Assembly (NCBI RefSeq): GCF_019209935.1
Contig: NZ_JAHUTN010000005.1
Span: 147,443-211,442 of the forward strand
Length of the DNA: 64,000 bases
Direction of reading: 5' to 3'
From: Corynebacterium sp. TAE3-ERU16
Lineage (GTDB): Bacteria > Actinomycetota > Actinomycetes > Mycobacteriales > Mycobacteriaceae
Below are positions 18,915 to 27,582 of this stretch, in pieces. The notes under the pieces were generated by a model. The model saw nothing but the letters and a program-made list of their open reading frames with translations, did no database searches and had not been told where the DNA came from. The stretch's first letter is position 1. Every line of letters begins with the position of its first letter. The position numbers and the translations under genes were made by a program.

Positions 18915-19994
18915 TCAGAGGCGCTGGCGCATCGAGTCGAGGAGCTCGTTCCAGCTCTTCTCGAACTTCTCGACACCCTCGCGTTCGAGAACGGTGAAGA
19001 CATCGTTGAGGTCGATCCCGACGGCCTCGAGGGCGGAGAGCACCTCGCGGGACTCGGCGGCCCGGCCGGTGAGGGTGTCACCGTGGAGACCACCCTGCCT
19101 GAGGGTGGCGTCGATCGTCGGCTCGGGCATGGTGTTCACCGTCTGTGGGCCGGCCAGCTCGGTCACGTAGAGGGTGTCCGGGTAATCCGGGTTCTTCACG
19201 CCGGTCGACGCCCACAGCGGGCGCTGGACGGTCGCTCCCTCGGGCAGCGCGGCGTCGGCGAAGGAGCTGCGGAACAGTTCGTAGGCGAGCCGGGCGTTCG
19301 CGACGCCGGCCTTGCCGCGGAGCGCGAGGGCGGCATCGGTCCCGATCTTCTCCAGGCGGCGATCGACCTCGACGTCGAGGCGGGACACGAAGAAGGACGC
19401 GACCGACTGGATCCCGGCGACATCGTGGCCGTTCTCCGCGGCCTCCCGGACACCCGCGATGTAGGCCTCGATGACCTCGCGGTACCGGTCGCACGAGAAG
19501 ATGAGGGTGACGTTCACGCTGATCCCCTCGGCGAGGGCCCGGGTGATCGCCGGAAGCGAACCGGGGGTCGCCGGAATCTTGATGAGGAGGTTCGGGCGGT
19601 CGACCCTGCGCCACAGCTCCCGGGCCTGTGCGATGGTCGCCTCAGCGTCATCCGAGATGCGGGGGTCAACCTCGATGGACACCCGACCGTCGACACCTCC
19701 GGTGCGTTCGAAAGTCTCGCGGAAGACGTCACAGGCGCGGCGGACATCGTCGACGGCCATGGCGTAGACCGCCGTATCGGCGTCCGCACCCTCAGATTTC
19801 AGGACGGCGATCTGGTCGTCGTAGGCGGTGCCCGAGGTCATCGCGGTGGCGAAGATCGCGGGGTTCGTGGTCACACCGACGATGGATTTCGTGGTCAGGA
19901 GTTCTTCCAGGTTGCCGCTGTCGAGGCGGTCACGGGAGAGATCGTCGAGCCAGGTGGCGGTGCCGATTCCGGCGAGTTCATCGATGTGGGTCAT
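18915..19994 (-). CDS. tal: Transaldolase
   Basis: Transfers a dihydroxyacetone unit between sugar phosphates in the non-oxidative pentose phosphate pathway. The protein has 359 residues, of the longer actinobacterial type. Visible motifs are [11 protein letters not shown] (N-terminal barrel), the Schiff-base lysine in [16 protein letters not shown] near residue 138, [34 protein letters not shown], and [20 protein letters not shown]. The start is ATG 19994 with AGGAG 5 nt upstream; the longer reading to 20048 adds an unrelated segment. It is the second gene of the tkt-tal-zwf operon, flanked on both sides by intercistronic hairpins. Confidence 0.96.
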   Translation of the reverse strand: MTHIDELAGIGTATWLDDLSRDRLDSGNLEELLTTKSIVGVTTNPAIFATAMTSGTAYDDQIAVLKSEGADADTAVYAMAVDDVRRACDVFRETFERTGGVDGRVSIEVDPRISDDAEATIAQARELWRRVDRPNLLIKIPATPGSLPAITRALAEGISVNVTLIFSCDRYREVIEAYIAGVREAAENGHDVAGIQSVASFFVSRLDVEVDRRLEKIGTDAALALRGKAGVANARLAYELFRSSFADAALPEGATVQRPLWASTGVKNPDYPDTLYVTELAGPQTVNTMPEPTIDATLRQGGLHGDTLTGRAAESREVLSALEAVGIDLNDVFTVLEREGVEKFEKSWNELLDSMRQRL

Positions 19995-20104
19995 GTGGGC
20001 TCCTAGTGCAGGCTTGGGGAAACGGTCGTTCCCTCGTATCCGGAACACGAGGGTAGTCGGCTTTCCGTGGTGGTGCAGCGTCGTGGTCCACCCGACACAA
20101 TGAT

Positions 20105-20146
20105 CCGGGCCATCCCACAGCCCGGATGCGGGGCGGGGTGGCCCGG
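20105..20146 (-). terminator. Hairpin between tkt and tal
   Basis: 12-bp stem CCGGGCCATCCC / GGGGTGGCCCGG (one G-T pair), with a further GC helix possible in the loop. It lies in the 175-nt gap between tkt and tal. Confidence 0.5.
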
Positions 20147-20169
20147 AGAGTGGGACGACGAATCAGGCG

Positions 20170-22269
20170 TCAGCGGGCGGCGGCGAGGGATTCGCGGGCC
20201 GCGACGACGACCGCGTCGGCCGTGATGCCGAACTCCTCGAACAGCTTCTCGTACGGCGCGGAGGCACCGAAGTGCTCCAGGGAGACCGCGCGCCCTGCGG
20301 TACCGAGCCAGCGGTACCAGGGCATCGCGATGCCGGCCTCGACGGAGACGCGGGCGCTGACGGAGGCAGGCAGGACGGACTCGATGTAGTCGGCGTCCTG
20401 TTCCTCGAACCAGTCCATGCAGGGGACCGAGACGACGCGGGCGGCGATGCCGTCGTCCTCGAGGGTCGCGGCCGCCGCGACGGCGAGCTGCACCTCGGAG
20501 CCGGAACCCATGAGGATCACGTCCGGGGTGGGCTTGGAGCCCTCGACCAGGATGTAGGCGCCGCGTGCGACCCCCTCATCGGCCTTCTCCGCGGTGCCCT
20601 CGAGCACCGGGACGTTCTGGCGGGTGAGCGCGAGGCCCTTCGGGCCCTCCCGGTACAGCAGGGAGTACTTCCAGGCCGCCGCGGTCTCGTTCGCGTCGGC
20701 GGGGCGGAGCATCGAGAAGTTGGGGATGGCGCGGAGGCTGGCGAGCTGCTCGACCGGCTGGTGCGTCGGGCCGTCCTCACCCAGACCGATGGAGTCGTGG
20801 GTCCAGACGTAGTAGGCGTCGGTTCCCATCAGCGCGGCGAGGCGCACCGCGGGACGCATGTAATCGGAGAAGATCAGGAACGTGCCGCCGTAGGGGCGGG
20901 TGCCGCCGTGCAGGGCGATGCCGTTCATGATCGAGCCCATGGCGTGCTCGCGGATACCGAAGTGCAGGTTCCGGCCGTAGGGGTCCGTGGTCCACGTGTC
21001 GGTCGTGATGTGCTCGGGACCGAAGGACGGTGCACCCTTGATGACGGTGTTGTTGGAGCCCGCGAGGTCGGCGGAACCTCCCCAGAGCTCGGGCAGCGTC
21101 GCACCGAGGGCCTGGAGGACGGCCTCGGAGGCCTTGCGGGTGGCCACGCCCTTGGCGTCCGCGTCCCAGGTCGGCAGGCCGTCGGCCCAGCCCTCCGGGA
21201 GCTCGCGGGCCGCGAGCCGGTCGAACAGTTCCCGGCGCTCCGGATTGGCCTGCGCCCAGGCGTCGAACCTCTCCATCCACGCGGCGGTCTTCCGGGCGGC
21301 ACGGTCCGCCAGGGAACGGGTGTGGGCGAGAACCTCGTCGTCGATGTGGAAGGACACCTCGGGGTCGAAGCCGAGCACCTTCTTCGTCGCGGCGACCTCG
21401 TCGTCACCGAGTGCCGCGCCGTGGACCGCGCCGGTGTTCATCATGTTCGGCGCCGGGTACCCGATGATGGTGCGGACCCGGATGAAGGACGGCCGGGAGG
21501 TGTCGGCCCTGGCCTCCGCGATCGCGGCCTCGAGCGCGGCGATGTCCTCGCCGGACCCGACCTCGAGGGTCTGCCAACCGTAGGCCGCGTACCGGGCGAC
21601 CGTGTCCTCGGTGAAGGCGATCTGGGTGTCATCCTCGATCGAGATGCGGTTGTCGTCCCAGAAGACGATGAGGTTGCCGAGCGCCTGGGTACCCGCGAGG
21701 GAGCTCGCCTCGCTGGTGACGCCCTCCTCGATGTCGCCGTCGGAGGCGATGCAGTAGATGAAGTGGTCGAAGGGGGATTCTCCGGCGGGAGCTTCGGGAT
21801 CGAAGAGGCCCCGTTCGCGGCGGGCCGCCATCGCCATGCCCACGGCGGAGGCGAGGCCCTGGCCGAGCGGACCCGTGGTGATCTCGACGCCGTCGGTGTG
21901 CCGGTACTCGGGGTGGCCCGGGGTCTTCGCCCCCCAGGTGCGCAGTGATTCGAGATCATTCATCTCGAGGCCGAAGCCGCCGAGGAAGAGCTGGATGTAC
22001 TGGGTCAGCGAGGAGTGCCCGCAGGACAGGACGAAACGGTCACGGCCGGGCCAGGTCGGCTGGGCGGGATCGACGTCCATCGTGCGCTGGAAGAGCGTGT
22101 AGGCGAGGGGAGCGAGACTCATCGCGGTCCCCGGATGTCCGGAGCCGCAGTTCTGCACCGCATCGGCGGCCAGGACCCGGGCCGTGTCCACGGCGCGGGT
22201 GTCGAGGTCGGTCCAGTCCTCCGGGTAGTTGCGGCGGGTGGATTCCTTCAGTTCATCAGACAGGGTCAC
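20170..22269 (-). CDS. tkt: Transketolase
   Basis: Thiamine diphosphate enzyme moving two-carbon units between sugar phosphates. The protein has 699 residues. Motifs include [16 protein letters not shown] (substrate histidine), [16 protein letters not shown] followed by the ThDP-binding [14 protein letters not shown], the central [12 protein letters not shown], the catalytic glutamate region [16 protein letters not shown], and the C-terminal domain [19 protein letters not shown]. The start is GTG 22269 with GAGGAA upstream. It heads the tkt-tal-zwf-opcA-pgl operon and is divergent from ctaB across 445 nt. Nothing unusual was noticed. Confidence 0.97.
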   Translation of the reverse strand: MTLSDELKESTRRNYPEDWTDLDTRAVDTARVLAADAVQNCGSGHPGTAMSLAPLAYTLFQRTMDVDPAQPTWPGRDRFVLSCGHSSLTQYIQLFLGGFGLEMNDLESLRTWGAKTPGHPEYRHTDGVEITTGPLGQGLASAVGMAMAARRERGLFDPEAPAGESPFDHFIYCIASDGDIEEGVTSEASSLAGTQALGNLIVFWDDNRISIEDDTQIAFTEDTVARYAAYGWQTLEVGSGEDIAALEAAIAEARADTSRPSFIRVRTIIGYPAPNMMNTGAVHGAALGDDEVAATKKVLGFDPEVSFHIDDEVLAHTRSLADRAARKTAAWMERFDAWAQANPERRELFDRLAARELPEGWADGLPTWDADAKGVATRKASEAVLQALGATLPELWGGSADLAGSNNTVIKGAPSFGPEHITTDTWTTDPYGRNLHFGIREHAMGSIMNGIALHGGTRPYGGTFLIFSDYMRPAVRLAALMGTDAYYVWTHDSIGLGEDGPTHQPVEQLASLRAIPNFSMLRPADANETAAAWKYSLLYREGPKGLALTRQNVPVLEGTAEKADEGVARGAYILVEGSKPTPDVILMGSGSEVQLAVAAAATLEDDGIAARVVSVPCMDWFEEQDADYIESVLPASVSARVSVEAGIAMPWYRWLGTAGRAVSLEHFGASAPYEKLFEEFGITADAVVVAARESLAAAR

Positions 22270-22714
22270 GGTCCGGTTCCTCGTTTCGTTCGGGTGGCCA
22301 GATTCTGGCGAGTTCGTCAGCCGCGGGGCATTCGTCCCGGGGCGGTCAACGTAACCAGCTTAACGGCTGGCCCGGTGTCGTGCGTTCCCGGCCCGTCAGC
22401 GGGTTGACCGGCCGCTGTGCCACGGTGCGGGTGCGGCCGGATGACCCTGGTACGTCGGGACGCTCCCGGAAGGGGGAGGGGGATCCCGGCGACTGTGAAC
22501 AGGGGTCGACGGCGGTTAAGATCGGCCAGGTGTGTACCCTCTGTATATTGCCGAGGGAACACTGCCACGTCAGTGGTGGGTCCGTGTTTCACGCATTCCT
22601 GTTCCGGAATCACGGTGAAGGGATCCGGTTGACCGGTCGTCGCCCCCGATGGCATACCCCTGAAGCCCGAGACCCGCTGACGCTTCGACCCGACATCTGC
22701 TGGAGGAATGGTCC
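22270..22714. promoter_or_regulatory. Divergent control region of tkt and ctaB
   Basis: 445 nt between the divergent genes and no supportable gene. An AT-rich core at 22542-22549 (TGTATATT) can be read as a -10 on either strand: TATATT toward ctaB, TATACA toward tkt. A nested inverted repeat lies around 22585-22618 (TTCAC...GTGAA enclosing ATTCC...GGAAT). Factor assignment is not possible by eye. Confidence 0.45.
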
Positions 22715-23647
22715 TTGGAGACGATAAAGGCGTATCTTGCGCTGACGAAACCAAGAGTCATCGAGCTGCTCCTGGTCGCCACGATCCCCGCGATGCTCCA
22801 GGCGGACCGCGGCGAGAATCACGTCGGGTTGATCCTCCTGACCGTTATCGGTGGGTGGATGGGTGCCGCTGCTGCGAACACCTTCAACATGGTCGCCGAC
22901 AGTGACATCGACAAGGTGATGAAACGTACGGAGCGACGACCCCTCGCGAAGATGGTCGTGACCAACCGCAACGCCACCATCTTCGCGTGGACGCTGACCG
23001 TGGTCAGTTTCCTCTGGCTGTGGTTGCTGTGCCGGTCGATCCTCGCCGCGCTGTTCGTCATGGCCACCATCGCGTTCTACATCTTCGTGTACACCAAGTG
23101 GCTGAAGCGCCGGACCCCGCAGAATGTGGTCTGGGGTGGCGCGGCCGGCTGCATGCCGGTCGTCGTCGGATGGGCGGTGATCACCGACAATCTACCCGCC
23201 GGAGTACCGCCCGAGTGGTGGCAGGCGATCGTGCTGTTCCTCATCATCTTCTTCTGGACACCGCCGCACACGTGGGCTCTCGCGATGCGGTACAAGGAGG
23301 ACTACCGGGCCGCGGGCGTACCGATGATGCCGGTGGTCCGTACCGAGGCACAGGTGACCCTCCAGATCGTGCTGTACACCTGGGCGACCGTCATCACGAC
23401 CTTCCTGCTCATCCCGGCCGCCGGGTTCATCTACGCGGCCGTGGCGGTCGCGGCGGGTGCCTGGTTCATCACAATGGCCCACCTGCTCCACCGCGCCGTT
23501 CTACGTGGGGTGGAGGTGAAACCGCTGAAGCTCTTCATCCTCTCGAACAACTACCTCGCGGCGGTCTTCGTCGCACTGTCCCTCGATGCGTTCTTCGGAC
23601 TCGAGACGGTCGGGCAGATGCTCGGGATCTCCACCACCTTCTTCTGA
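22715..23647 (+). CDS. ctaB: Protoheme IX farnesyltransferase (heme O synthase)
   Basis: Membrane UbiA-family prenyltransferase that converts heme B to heme O for the terminal oxidase. The 310-residue protein starts [20 protein letters not shown]. The first Asp-rich motif is [23 protein letters not shown] (quoted in part: N, D, D spacing as in the family), and the second is [18 protein letters not shown]. Eight to nine hydrophobic segments are visible. The start is TTG 22715, chosen because TGGAGGA lies 8 nt upstream and the residues that follow match the family start. The partner ctaA lies 1 kb downstream on the minus strand. A bidirectional hairpin follows the stop. Confidence 0.95.
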   Translation: METIKAYLALTKPRVIELLLVATIPAMLQADRGENHVGLILLTVIGGWMGAAAANTFNMVADSDIDKVMKRTERRPLAKMVVTNRNATIFAWTLTVVSFLWLWLLCRSILAALFVMATIAFYIFVYTKWLKRRTPQNVVWGGAAGCMPVVVGWAVITDNLPAGVPPEWWQAIVLFLIIFFWTPPHTWALAMRYKEDYRAAGVPMMPVVRTEAQVTLQIVLYTWATVITTFLLIPAAGFIYAAVAVAAGAWFITMAHLLHRAVLRGVEVKPLKLFILSNNYLAAVFVALSLDAFFGLETVGQMLGISTTFF

Positions 23648-23660
23648 GCGCACGACACGG

Positions 23661-23687
23661 GTGCCCTGACCCGTCGGGTCAGGGCAC
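23661..23687. terminator. Bidirectional terminator between ctaB and qor
   Basis: Perfect 12-bp stem GTGCCCTGACCC / GGGTCAGGGCAC with a 3-nt loop. It is placed in the 44-nt gap between two converging genes, so it likely serves both. Confidence 0.8.
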
Positions 23688-23691
23688 TTCG

Positions 23692-24654
23692 TCATGAGAC
23701 CTCGAGGACGATTGATCCGGTGGTGGCCCTGGACTCCAGTTCACGGTGCGCCACGGCGGCATCCTCGAGCCGGTGGACCGATCCGACACGGACATTCAGC
23801 CGACCCTCGACGATCGCCTGCGTGACGGCCTGGGCCCGCATGACGAACTCGCCCTCCCGGGCGGTCCACGCACCGATGGAGGGTCGTGTGAGGAAGATCG
23901 ATCCGTGGGTGTTCAGCAGCTGCGGATCGATGGGATCGACGGGCCCGGAGGCGGCACCGAACAGGCACACGGTGCCCCGTGGACGCACCGCCCGCAGGGA
24001 CTGGTCGAAGGTGGCCCTGCCGACTCCGTCGTAGACCACGTCGACACCGTTCCCGCCGTTGGCGCGGCGCACCTGGTCGGCGAGGCGATCGGAGTAGCGG
24101 AACACCTCGGCGGCACCGGCGCGGCGGGCGAGCTCCTCCTTCTCATCGGTCGACACCACCGAGTACACGGTCGCGCCCCGGGCGGTCGCCATCTGCGTGG
24201 CGAGCAGGCCGACCCCACCGGCACCCGCCGTCAGCAGACAGGTGTCGCCGTCGCGCAGGGAATAGACGCCGTCGGTGAGATAGTGCGCGGTGATCCCCTG
24301 GAGGAGCATGGATGCGGCGGTGTGGGGATCGATTCCGCGGGGTACGGCGACGAGGCGGTCCCGGGGAACGACGGCGTACTCCGCGTAGGAACCGAAGGCG
24401 TCGCACCAGGCGACGAGAGTTCCCTCGGCGATCTCGCCGTGGGGATCCTCGACGACCCGGCCGGTTCCCTCGAGTCCCGGTATGAACGGGAGCTCGGCGT
24501 TGTAGACGCCCTCGCGGTAGTACGTGTCGATGTAGTTGACCCCGGCGACGTCGACGGCCACCAGAACCTGGTCGTCGTTGGGCGTGGGGCGGGGGACATC
24601 GGCGGGTTCCAGTACCTCAGGCCCGCCGTGACTGGATATCCGGATTGCTCGCAT
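23692..24654 (-). CDS. qor: Quinone oxidoreductase-like (MDR family) NADPH-dependent dehydrogenase
   Basis: Zinc-free medium-chain dehydrogenase of 320 residues, similar to NADPH:quinone reductase; its physiological substrate is unknown. The N-terminal GroES-like domain includes VAGVNYIDTYYREGVY and FIPGLEGTGRV. The Rossmann domain has TAGAGGVGLLATQMA at about residues 140-155 and VDVVYDGVGRATFDQSL. It is placed between ctaB and ctaA, as in other corynebacteria, but there is no clear link to heme synthesis. ATG 24654 is preceded by TAGGAT ending 6 nt upstream with no Shine-Dalgarno, so a leaderless transcript is expected. Confidence 0.9.
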   Translation of the reverse strand: MRAIRISSHGGPEVLEPADVPRPTPNDDQVLVAVDVAGVNYIDTYYREGVYNAELPFIPGLEGTGRVVEDPHGEIAEGTLVAWCDAFGSYAEYAVVPRDRLVAVPRGIDPHTAASMLLQGITAHYLTDGVYSLRDGDTCLLTAGAGGVGLLATQMATARGATVYSVVSTDEKEELARRAGAAEVFRYSDRLADQVRRANGGNGVDVVYDGVGRATFDQSLRAVRPRGTVCLFGAASGPVDPIDPQLLNTHGSIFLTRPSIGAWTAREGEFVMRAQAVTQAIVEGRLNVRVGSVHRLEDAAVAHRELESRATTGSIVLEVS

Positions 24655-24660
24655 AGGTCA

Positions 24661-24666
24661 ATCCTA
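24661..24666 (-). promoter_or_regulatory. -10 element (TAGGAT) for leaderless qor
   Basis: On the minus strand TAGGAT ends 6 nt before the ATG. There is no ribosome-binding site between them. Confidence 0.55.
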
Positions 24667-24694
24667 ACGTGAGTGACCGCCCCGCCGCCCGTGG

Positions 24695-25735
24695 TCAGGC
24701 TGCGCGGGCCGCGGCATCCCGTCCCGAGACGCGCTTCCGGCGCAGCCGGTCTCCGTTCCGGGAACCGGTGGTTCCCGTCTCTCCTCCCACTCTGTCGCGA
24801 CCGTGGGCGAAGAGCACACCGGTGAACGCCACGACGGTGCCGGAGAGCGCGACGTGGACCGGGACCGTCCACCGGGGGACACCGAAGTTGAACTGGATGA
24901 TGCCGATCGCCGCCTGCAGGATTATGAACCCGATGAGGATCCACCCGATACGGCGTGCCCGGAGTGCCGCTCCGACGGTGACGAGGGCGATGACGAGGCC
25001 CACGGTCAACCCGAGGTACAGGTACATGAAGTGGGCGTGGATGTTGGCGATCCGGGCGAGATCGATGTCCAACCGGCCCTCCATACCGACCCCGGAGTCG
25101 CCGGAGTGCACGCCGGCGCCGGTGACCATCGTCCCCGTTCCGAGAACGACCGCCAGGGTCGCCGCGGACAGGACCGCGAGGAGACGGAGCGGCCGCGGAT
25201 AGGTTTCGGTGGGGGTACCGTCATCGGGCTCGGCGATCCGGACCCACAGGATCGCGGCGAGCCAGACGAGGAGCATCGAGGGCAGGAAGTGCATGGCCAC
25301 CGACCACCACCGGAGCTCCAGATGAACGGAGATTCCGCCGAGGATCGCCTGGATGATCACGCCGAGGCCCTGGATGAAGGCCTGGACGATGACCTCGCGG
25401 CGGCGGGCGGCGCGGACGACCGCGATGAACACGAGCAGTGCCGCGGCGGCGACCACGAAGGTCAGAAGGCGGTTGCCCCACTCGATCGCCTGATGTATCC
25501 ACGGGGCCGCACCGGCCACGGGAACGAGCGATCCGGGCTGGCAGTTCGGCCAGGTTACGCACCCGAGGCCGGAACCGGTGACCCGGACGACGGAGCCCGT
25601 CACGGTGATCCCCGCCTGACAGACGAGGAGGACCATCGCCAACCGGCGTTGGATCCGGACATCGGGACCGTCGATGAGGGAGCGGATCCACTGGAGGGGG
25701 TGGGTGAACAGGGAAGGGGCTGGGCTGGTTCTCAC
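24695..25735 (-). CDS. ctaA: Heme A synthase
   Basis: Membrane enzyme (COX15/CtaA family) oxidising heme O to heme A for cytochrome aa3. The 346-residue protein has about eight hydrophobic segments. Family motifs are GSVVRVTGSGLGCVTWPNCQPGSLVPV with its cysteine pair (named in part), HQAIEWGNRLLTFVV with a heme-ligand histidine, and IHAHFMYLYLGLTVGLV in the second half. I place the start at GTG 25735 because TAGGAT ends 7 nt upstream, predicting a leaderless mRNA; the ATG at 25783 would precede that promoter. It works with ctaB nearby. The gene upstream on the same strand is an ABC permease. Confidence 0.93.
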   Translation of the reverse strand: MRTSPAPSLFTHPLQWIRSLIDGPDVRIQRRLAMVLLVCQAGITVTGSVVRVTGSGLGCVTWPNCQPGSLVPVAGAAPWIHQAIEWGNRLLTFVVAAAALLVFIAVVRAARRREVIVQAFIQGLGVIIQAILGGISVHLELRWWSVAMHFLPSMLLVWLAAILWVRIAEPDDGTPTETYPRPLRLLAVLSAATLAVVLGTGTMVTGAGVHSGDSGVGMEGRLDIDLARIANIHAHFMYLYLGLTVGLVIALVTVGAALRARRIGWILIGFIILQAAIGIIQFNFGVPRWTVPVHVALSGTVVAFTGVLFAHGRDRVGGETGTTGSRNGDRLRRKRVSGRDAAARAA

Positions 25736-25742
25736 GCCCCTG

Positions 25743-25748
25743 ATCCTA
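25743..25748 (-). promoter_or_regulatory. -10 element (TAGGAT) for leaderless ctaA
   Basis: TAGGAT on the minus strand, 7 nt before GTG 25735. It supports that start over the upstream ATG. Confidence 0.55.
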
Positions 25749-25786
25749 TCGTGCCCCCACGACGGTCCAGGGATGAGACCCACGGG

Positions 25787-26593
25787 TCAGGCGGTGAACT
25801 TGAACACCTTGACCGTCACCGCTCCGGCGACGACAGCCCAGACTGCGAGCACGAGCAGCTCGACACCGGGGAACCCGCCGGACAGGGCCCCGGTCATGCC
25901 CCGGGTGAGGGCGACGGAGGGGATGATGACGGTCCAGTCGGCCCAGTCGCCGATGCTTCCCGCACGGATCTGGACGTAGGAGGCCATTCCGATGAGCAGG
26001 AACCAGACCAGATTGGCCAGGGCGAGGACGATCTCGGAGCTGAGTGTCCCGCCCATGAGCAGGCCGAGTGCGGTGAATGTCGCGACCCCGATGATCAGGG
26101 TGAGGACGGCCACCGGGAGCGCGGCGACCTCCGGCCGCCAACCGAGGACGAGGGCCGTCCCGCAGAGCAGGACCGTCTGTACCGCCGACACGGCTAGCAC
26201 CCCCAGGACCTTGCCCGCGATGATGACCCACCGGGGGACACCCGAGGCTCCGATCCGTTTCAGTGCACCGTACCTCCGGTCGAACGCGACGGCGATGGCC
26301 TGCCCGGTGAATCCGGCGGACACCGCAGAGATCGCGAGGGTGAGCGGGAGAACGAGTGTGACCGGGTTCACGACGTCGAGCAGCGGCATGAGTGACAGGG
26401 CGATGAGTGAGCCGAGCGGGATCACGAGACTGAGCAGCTGCTGCTCACTGTGCCGGAGGAAGAGTCGGGCCTCGATCAGCGCCTGGGCGAGGAGCATGTG
26501 CACGGCGCCGGCCTGCTGTGGATCGGGGGAGAAGGTTCCGGGGCTGAAGCGGGACTCGCCACCCGGTCGGGCGTCGGGTTGCTCTGGTATCAC
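25787..26593 (-). CDS. ABC-2 type transporter permease
   Basis: Membrane component of a two-gene ABC exporter, 268 residues from GTG 26593. After a soluble N-terminus of about 40 residues there are six hydrophobic segments: LLSLVIPLGSLIALSLMPLL, LVLPLTLAISAVSAGF, a segment ending LLCGTALVLGW, then LPVAVLTLIIGVATFTALGL, IVLALANLVWFLLIGM and a final LLVLAVWAVVAGAVTV. This is the ABC-2 (DrrB-like) layout. GTG 26593 has GAGGAG 6 nt upstream; TTG 26599 is too close to it. The start lies 2 nt after the ATPase stop, so the two are translationally coupled. The substrate is unknown; the pair stands between mptB and ctaA in related genomes too. Confidence 0.85.
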   Translation of the reverse strand: MIPEQPDARPGGESRFSPGTFSPDPQQAGAVHMLLAQALIEARLFLRHSEQQLLSLVIPLGSLIALSLMPLLDVVNPVTLVLPLTLAISAVSAGFTGQAIAVAFDRRYGALKRIGASGVPRWVIIAGKVLGVLAVSAVQTVLLCGTALVLGWRPEVAALPVAVLTLIIGVATFTALGLLMGGTLSSEIVLALANLVWFLLIGMASYVQIRAGSIGDWADWTVIIPSVALTRGMTGALSGGFPGVELLVLAVWAVVAGAVTVKVFKFTA

Positions 26594-26595
26594 TG

Positions 26596-27582
26596 TCAAC
26601 TCCTCATTTCGCGCCCGGTGATCTCGAGGAAGACATCCTCGAGACTCCGGTGGTCGATGCCCAGTCCGCGGATCAGCACGTCCTGCTCCGCGGCCGCCGA
26701 TGCGATGGCGGCGACGAGGTCCGGTGTCGGGCGGGCCTGGATCCGGTAGGACAGCGGACGTGTCGCGGTGAGGGTCGCCCCTTCCCCGTGTCCGGAGGAG
26801 GTCAACGAGGACCGGAACAGGGCCGGGTCGAGTTGTGCGGAGGTGTCGACCCGGATCTGTGCGGCGCCGCCGCCGGTCAGTGCGGTGAGCTCAGCGGGAC
26901 TTCCCTCGGCCACCTTGACGCCGCGATCGATGATCACGACGTGGTCGGCCAGCGCCTCCGCTTCGTCCATGAGGTGGGTCGTGAGAACGACCGTCACCCC
27001 GTCACGCCGGAGTGAGTTGACGAGCTCCCACACGGCGAGCCTGGACTGGGTGTCCATTCCCGCGGTCGGTTCATCCAGGAAGACGAGTTCCGGTCGACCG
27101 ACGAGAGCGCAGGCAAGGGAGAGGCGCTGCTGCTGCCCCCCGGAGAGTCGGCGGTACGACGTCCGGGCGTGCCGGGTGAGTCCGACGAGCCCGAGGAGCC
27201 AGTCGGGATCCAGGGGCCGGGCACTGTAGGAGGCGGTCAGTTCGAGCATCTCCCGCACCCGGATGCCGGGGTAGGCACCTCCTCCCTGCAGCATCACACC
27301 GATCCTGCGTCGCACGGCATCAGCCTCGACGGCTGGGTCGAGTCCGAGGACCCGGACGTGCCCGGAGGTGGGTTCGGTGAATCCCTCGCACATCTCGATC
27401 GTCGTCGTCTTACCCGCCCCATTGGGACCGAGCAACGCGAGAACGGTGCCGGCTTCGACCCGGAGATCCAGATGGTCGACGGCGCGGACGTCGCCGAAGT
27501 TCCTCGTCAGGCCGCGGATCTCCAACGCGGTGCCGGGGGCGGTGTCGCCCTGTCGCCGCCGTGCATCATCTGTCTGGGTCAC
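26596..27582 (-). CDS. ABC transporter ATP-binding protein
   Basis: ATPase partner of the downstream permease, 328 residues, DrrA-like. The Walker A motif is LLGPNGAGKTTTIEM (about residue 48), the Q-loop GVMLQGGGAYPGI, the signature RLSGGQQQRLSLACAL, Walker B ELVFLDEPTAGMD and the H-loop LTTHLMDEAEAL. A C-terminal extension of about 90 residues after the ATPase is typical of drug-exporter ATPases. The start is GTG 27582, overlapping the mptB stop (GTGA), so it is coupled to mptB. The frame stays open further upstream, antisense or overlapping to mptB; that part is not coding. Confidence 0.9.
   Translation of the reverse strand: MTQTDDARRRQGDTAPGTALEIRGLTRNFGDVRAVDHLDLRVEAGTVLALLGPNGAGKTTTIEMCEGFTEPTSGHVRVLGLDPAVEADAVRRRIGVMLQGGGAYPGIRVREMLELTASYSARPLDPDWLLGLVGLTRHARTSYRRLSGGQQQRLSLACALVGRPELVFLDEPTAGMDTQSRLAVWELVNSLRRDGVTVVLTTHLMDEAEALADHVVIIDRGVKVAEGSPAELTALTGGGAAQIRVDTSAQLDPALFRSSLTSSGHGEGATLTATRPLSYRIQARPTPDLVAAIASAAAEQDVLIRGLGIDHRSLEDVFLEITGREMRS

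Noticed and set aside
20272..21948. Plus-strand open frame antisense to tkt
   Set aside because: Same reason: transketolase motifs are all on the minus strand, and the antisense product is low-complexity.
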